Shown here: positions 59,095-64,000 of the stretch, piece after piece | Layout: the number at the start of each line of letters is the position of its first letter | Numbering within the stretch: position 1 is the first letter of the stretch | Origin: Salvelinus alpinus | Lineage: Eukaryota; Chordata; Actinopteri; Salmoniformes; Salmonidae | DNA length: 64,000 nucleotides | Assembly: GCF_045679555.1 (NCBI RefSeq) | Contig: NC_092087.1 | Coordinates: forward strand, 89,509,047-89,573,046 | Reading direction: 5' to 3' | Position numbers and translations under genes: made by a program | Notes under the pieces: generated by a model | Database searches by the model: none | The model's input: the letters and a program-made list of their open reading frames with translations, nothing else | Told to the model about the DNA's origin: nothing

Positions 59095-60930
59095 CAAGTG
59101 TGCGTTGTAGTACACTAAGTTAACACTGCACGTTAACTACATTGGCTAAATATATAACGTTAACTAGTAGGCCAGCTAACTATCAATTATTACCGCCCTT
59201 TATTACACATCATTAGCTAGCGACAGGACTTGGACTCGTTTTCAAGAAAACCGACTGAAACTCACATTAATTCACCTAAATACACAACTGTGTTCTGAAA
59301 TCCGACATGAAATATAGCTAACGTTACCTTTACGAACACGACGGAAAACTCACATTAATTCATCAAAATATCAAAATGTTTCATGAAATACGTGATGACA
59401 ACTAAATCACCGACTGAAACTCACCTTAATTCACCGAAATACACAAATGTGTAACGAAATCCGCGATGAAATAGAGCTAACGTTAACTTTACAACTATCT
59501 TTCTCACAACTACTTCAGAATGGTGGAGAACTAACTGCACAGAATGTCTCCGTGGATTTTGGGGGAGGCGGGACATGAACGACAGACTCTCTTTTCGTTC
59601 TTTTCTCTCTCTCTCCTTTCTCGCTGTCTTTTCTCAAATTACATTTTTTTCAAATTGAAATTGCTTTATTGGCATGAAAAACATTGTGTCAATATTGCCA
59701 AAGCAACAATGTATACAATCTAAATGTTTGTGTTCTGCAAAGTATTTTTATTCTCAGTCCGCAGAATGGACCACGTATAATTGAACCATGATACCGTGAA
59801 TTACCAATGATATACACTATTAGTTTCTGGGAAATACATCCTTGTTTCTATCGCTTCTAGCATATTTATTGTGACCCCATTCCTGAAAGCTCACCCTTCC
59901 AGGAACACATATGTTTGTTCCCCCTCAATGTAGACCCTTTATAACAATCACATATGTTTGGACTTTGTCTGGATTTAGGACTAGCAGAGGACACCTATAA
60001 ACCATAAAAGCAAGGGCGTCACAGTTGAGAAAATTGGCTAAATAATTAAAAATAATCTAATCAACAATTACATAATATGCAATTAACATTTAAGTCATTT
60101 AGCAGACGCTCTTATCCAGAGCGACTTACTCATTTGTAAATTATTATTATAATGCAAATGAAAACTGGAGTTGGGTTTATATAGCCATGGGGGGAATAAA
60201 AAAAGTTGTATATGTATTAGGTTGTGAAGACTCAACGCTGAACTAAATCAAAATATGTCTACAACTCACAAGTGTTATTAAAAATGTGTAAGAAATTGAA
60301 ATACATAATATATGTACCCCATCTCAATATTCCCAAGAGACATATTCTGAACTTTTAAACAAAATTGTAAACTCGTTACACATACTTAAGCTACTTTCAC
60401 ATAATACAATGTCAGTGTCAGCATCCTTCGATGCAGTGGGGAATGTGTTATATCTTGTACATGTTCCCCCCTATAGATATTCCTTAACATCCTAGATACT
60501 AGAACATTAGTAGTACATAACAGTGTAATAGCGTAGTACTACAGTACGCACCTGTCTTGACATCCTCGTTTGAAACGTTAAAACTTCTTGTTTATTGTCA
60601 GAACGAGCCTTCTGGATATGTGTGGTACTGTATATAAAACATCAGTGACTCTTTGATTCACCAAAGGTTCTTGTTCTCTACAGTTTAACATAAAAAATAT
60701 TTCCCTCCACTCTAAAAATATACTTTCGAATTATAAACATGTAAATAAAAAAGGAATACTAAAATAGCCAATGTGTCGTCATGTCATATACATTATAACC
60801 CGAGGGGGTCGAAATTGTTGTTCAAATGTTGCATATACATTTTTTAGTATCTAGATATTGTGTTATGTTAGAATGTCTAATAAACAACTATTTTATACAT
60901 TAATAATATTGTTTTGTCAGAAATATATAA
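59095..60930. other. Alpha-D upstream region and AT-rich spacer
   Basis: Matches 21056-22820 in full, unlike unit C. No gene. Confidence 0.5.
60089..60129 (-). repeat. Short L2/SINE-tail fragment, unit D only
   Basis: About 41 bp (ATTTAAGTCATTTAGCAGAC and following) replacing about 10 bp present in units A and B. It is the reverse complement of the motif at 75-136. No clear target-site duplication. Confidence 0.6.
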
Positions 60931-61442
60931 TAATAATGTTTTACCTGCACCTGTATGCAGACAATACCGTTGAGTACTCTATCGCCCGCCCTGCTGATCA
61001 TGCTCTATCTGAACTACATTATGCTTTCATTATTTTGCAGAAAACCTTTGACCTTAAATTATTATTGAATACATGGAACACTAAGTATGTTGTTTTCTAG
61101 AGTACACTAAAATTATTCTAATGATTGAAGTGTACGTCCCTAGTACGGTGGTGTATCAGTAAATACGTTAAGTTGTGTTTTTAAAAAACATAATGATGAG
61201 TTAATTAAGATGCTGAATATAAAAAGGGGCTTCTTCTATAGAAATAGGTCAGGCCTCTTGCTTAATAATACAAAGCAGATAATTCAATCTATGTTGTTAC
61301 TGGTCCTAGACTATTGCAAAATCATCTATATGAATGCAGATGCCACTTCATTAAAGCCTTTAGATGCATTTGACCAAAGAGCACTTTGTTTTATTATGGG
61401 TACAGGTTCAGTACACATCCCTGAATTCTGTATCATAAAGTA
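60931..61442 (+). mobile_element. L2-type reverse transcriptase fragment (unit D)
   Basis: Copy of 22821-23361 with YADN, as in unit B, and the same junction to the truncated beta exon. Confidence 0.7.
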
Positions 61443-64000
61443 GGCTGATGGCGCTGGGATGGATTTGGCAGAGCTGACTGCAAATGGCCTCCACCAAAGG
61501 CTGGTGCCCGGCCAATTTGCAGGGCCCGAGTTGAGTCCAAGAAGGCAACTGAAACAGAGGAGATAAATAATTAGAGAATATTGAAAAATAATGATAGCCA
61601 TCACCTAACCTTCATAAGCATTTAATGTAGAGGCAGGCAATATAATAGTAAGGTGGAGGACATGAACACTAACAACATACCGTTGGAGAGAGTCTTTTCC
61701 TGGGACAATGGACGACTTCCCCTTCGTTGCCTTGAACCACCCCTGAACGATCCTCTCCTGGTGTCGGGCAGGGTAGATCAAGCGCCAGCCACAGCGCCAC
61801 CAGACCGTCTACCCTGCGGTCCGACAGCCCATGACGGTTCCTCACCCCCACCAAGGCCCTGGCAAGCCTGCGGACATGCTGGTAGCCAGGCATTGCATCA
61901 GGGCCTTGCGTCTCCCCCTGAAGATAAAGACACATGGAAGAATCGATGAGGACGATGTCAAACATTTAGGGGTAACACATAAGATTCTTCTACAAAGGAA
62001 ATAGATGTTTTATATTGTGTAACTAAAAATCAACAGATGGAATTGGTTAAAATGCAACATGTTTCAAGTTAAACTGTAATTAAAAAAAATATATATTTAG
62101 TTAATGATTACTGTGAGTATTAATGGAGTTTAGGTCATGAAACTTTGTGTATGCTAATTTAGAAACCATGACCTAATCAGATAAGAGGAAATTGCCTAGG
62201 ATCAGAGATCAGGGTCAGGCCCAGAAGATGGATAGCTAAACAAAGAGAGGACCGTGGACATTCCACAGGGGAAAGAAGGGGAGAGTCATTGGGGTCATAA
62301 AATGTATAACTAGGGAGGTGACAACTACAAGGGAAGAGTATAAGACGTGTTGTGAGCTTTCTAAATGAATGCACTCAGCTGATGGCATCCTTGGTATTAA
62401 ACAACTGAAAATTGTCTTGACTTTGTCTCAATTCCTTATTTCAAAGAGGTTGCAATAGCATGTATTTTTTTAACAACACAAAAGGTCAATTATAATTACC
62501 TCTGAATCAGAGGAGTGGTCAGGGTGAGGAGAACCGTGTCGATCAGGGGCCTCAGGAGAGCTTCCGTCTTCAGGGGCGGTGGGACTGGATGGCCCAGACC
62601 TGGAGGAGAGAGAGAGATATAAAGCATATGAATGACACGCTTTCATTTTACTTTATTACTAACTAACAAAATCTTGTGAGCTTACTTGTATGTCAATATT
62701 GCTGGAAAGTGGCAGCGATGCTGAGCGTCCAGCTGACTGACAAGGTCCCGTGACCACCCCGCGACCTTCTTACACCGACCGCATTCCAGGCACTCAGTGG
62801 CCATGAGATACAAGAGGTCGATGTCCAAGACCCTCCGGATGGTCTTGTAGAGTCCAGCCTTGCAGTGTGTGCCCACTGTGTCCAATTTGGCATCGTGTTT
62901 AATATCTTAACAATATCTTAACAATGTGGAGTAATTACAGTTGATGAATTTACCTCAGCACTTTCTGAGGAGGGCCTTGGAGGCAGGAAGGACTGCAGGG
63001 GCAAATCCTCCTCTTCGCTCTGCCCCAGTGGATCAGGAGCAGGGACCGGGGCCATGACCGGGGTAGGAACCGGGGCTTGGTCAGTTGGAAGCAGAGGCCG
63101 AGGGAGCAATGGGGGGGACCTGTAGGGCTACGGCTTTTGCAGTGACACAGAAATAAATAGGTTAAATTAATGAATGAATAAATAAAATAAATGCATGCAT
63201 GAATGGACAGACATATTACAAATGTAGATAACAGTGATTAAGTTAATAGCACATTCCAACATGCCCAGATGAATATCAATCAGTGATAGGATGTAACAAA
63301 AACATTTATGAGTGTTGGTCAAGTTTGAGTGTAAAACTGAAATGAAATTAGTGATTAAAATGGAAAAGAGAAAGTCATGATTAAGTGACATACAGGATGA
63401 CAGCTACATGCAGGATGACAGCTACATGCAGGATGACAGCTACATGCAGGATGACAGCTACATGCAGGATGACAGCTACATACAGGATGACAGCTACACG
63501 CAGGGTGACAGCTACACGCAGGGTGACAGCTACACGCAGGGTGACAGCTACACGCAGGGTGACAGCTACACGCAGGGTGACAGCTACACGCAGGATGACA
63601 GCTACACGCAGGATGACAGCTACACGCAGGATGACAGCTACATACAGGATGACAGCTACACGCAGGATGACAGCTACACACAGGATGACAGCTACACACA
63701 GGATGACAGCTACACACAGGATGACAGCTACATACAGGATGACAGCTACACACAGGATGACAGCTACACACAGGATGACAGCTACACACAGGATGACAGC
63801 TACATACAGGATGACAGCTACATACAGGATGACAGCTAAAGTGGCAAGGTAAGATATTTAATAGTTCATACATGCAGTGACTCTCCTCTAAACCCAGATG
63901 ACTCTTACCAATATATTTCCTTGGGCTGATGATAGGGAAAATTTAACACAATTTAATATGTCAAACTTTAACTGAATACTTATCAAAACTTATCAAATGT
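61443..64000 (-). pseudogene. beta-D: 3' part of a beta gene, running off the window
   Basis: Exons seen: about 62954-63127, 62686-62890, 62500-62599, 61681-61917 and 61443-61548. Exon 62500-62599 is intact here (ends SSDSE before the donor), while A and B lost two bases and gained a stop. The frameshift within 61681-61917 before YPARHQERIVQGWF is shared with A. The 5' exons lie beyond the window. Confidence 0.75.
63393..63838. repeat. 18-bp minisatellite in beta-D intron (about 25 copies)
   Basis: Same unit as 25401-25670 with ATG, ACG, ACA and ATA variants and GAT/GGT variants in blocks, suggesting recent local expansion. It is open in several frames but not a gene. Confidence 0.95.

Noticed and set aside
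63393-63838. CRISPR-like array of short repeats
   Set aside because: The units are contiguous 18-bp repeats with no spacers, in a vertebrate genome. It is a minisatellite.
63355-63873. Long open frames across the minisatellite (155-172 codons) as genes
   Set aside because: The unit length is a multiple of three without stops in several frames, so openness is automatic.
1-64000. tRNA, rRNA or snRNA genes
   Set aside because: No cloverleaf with A and B boxes and no rRNA-like sequence was recognised on either strand by eye; a tRNAscan/Rfam run would be needed to exclude them.

Overview
This window is fish genomic DNA, almost certainly from a salmonid. The evidence is dense interspersed repeats of types common in salmonid genomes: the 3' end of an L2-type LINE, a near-intact Rex1-type LINE with a TTTGA-repeat tail, piggyBac and hAT remnants, and a 600-bp dispersed repeat. 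Genes have GT-AG introns, and one 100-base run of N marks an assembly gap. There are no bacterial or phage features.

The dominant structure is a tandem array of a two-gene unit on the minus strand. I call the genes alpha and beta. Reading the plus strand, the order is beta0 (1806-2883), alpha-A (15075-20752), beta-A (23362-26987), alpha-B (29572-37691), beta-B (40240-43878), alpha-C (46484-50485), a beta 5' fragment (51381-52270), alpha-D (54879-58885) and beta-D (61443 to the window end). Alpha and beta are paralogues with matching exon plans. Alpha is a multi-domain protein with an FGKYRG-type N-terminal module, a cysteine-rich module that I associate with the DUF6729 family, a core with a plausible D-D-E (RNase H-fold transposase-like) residue pattern, an acidic/proline-rich linker and a C-terminal Cys/His cluster. 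Beta lacks the core and carries frameshifts shared by all copies.

By exon-by-exon reading with phase checks, alpha-A is an uninterrupted 12-exon gene of 1,277 codons and alpha-D an uninterrupted 9-exon gene of 819 codons. Alpha-B is broken by a 3.45-kb Rex1-type LINE and a +1 frameshift. Alpha-C is broken by a -1 frameshift. The copies carry conflicting sets of shared deletions, which suggests exchange between copies. Alpha-C and alpha-D lie in an 8.4-kb duplication that is nearly identical except for one cluster of differences.

The interval 3.4-14.5 kb, between beta0 and alpha-A, is an insertion cluster: an orphan exon, an L2 3' end, a hAT transposase gene split by a 737-bp solo LTR and by a decayed piggyBac gene, a common salmonid repeat, the assembly gap, and three unidentified proline-rich exons. 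The intergenic parts of the array hold an 18-bp minisatellite (15, 11 and 25 copies), a 53-bp repeat upstream of alpha, a 33-bp repeat, polypurine tracts, a duplicated first exon of beta with upstream CCAAT boxes, and an L2 reverse-transcriptase fragment that truncates beta in every unit.

Whether the alpha/beta unit is a large mobile element, a domesticated transposase family or a host gene cluster cannot be settled from the sequence. The name DUF6729 is from memory and was not checked by search.
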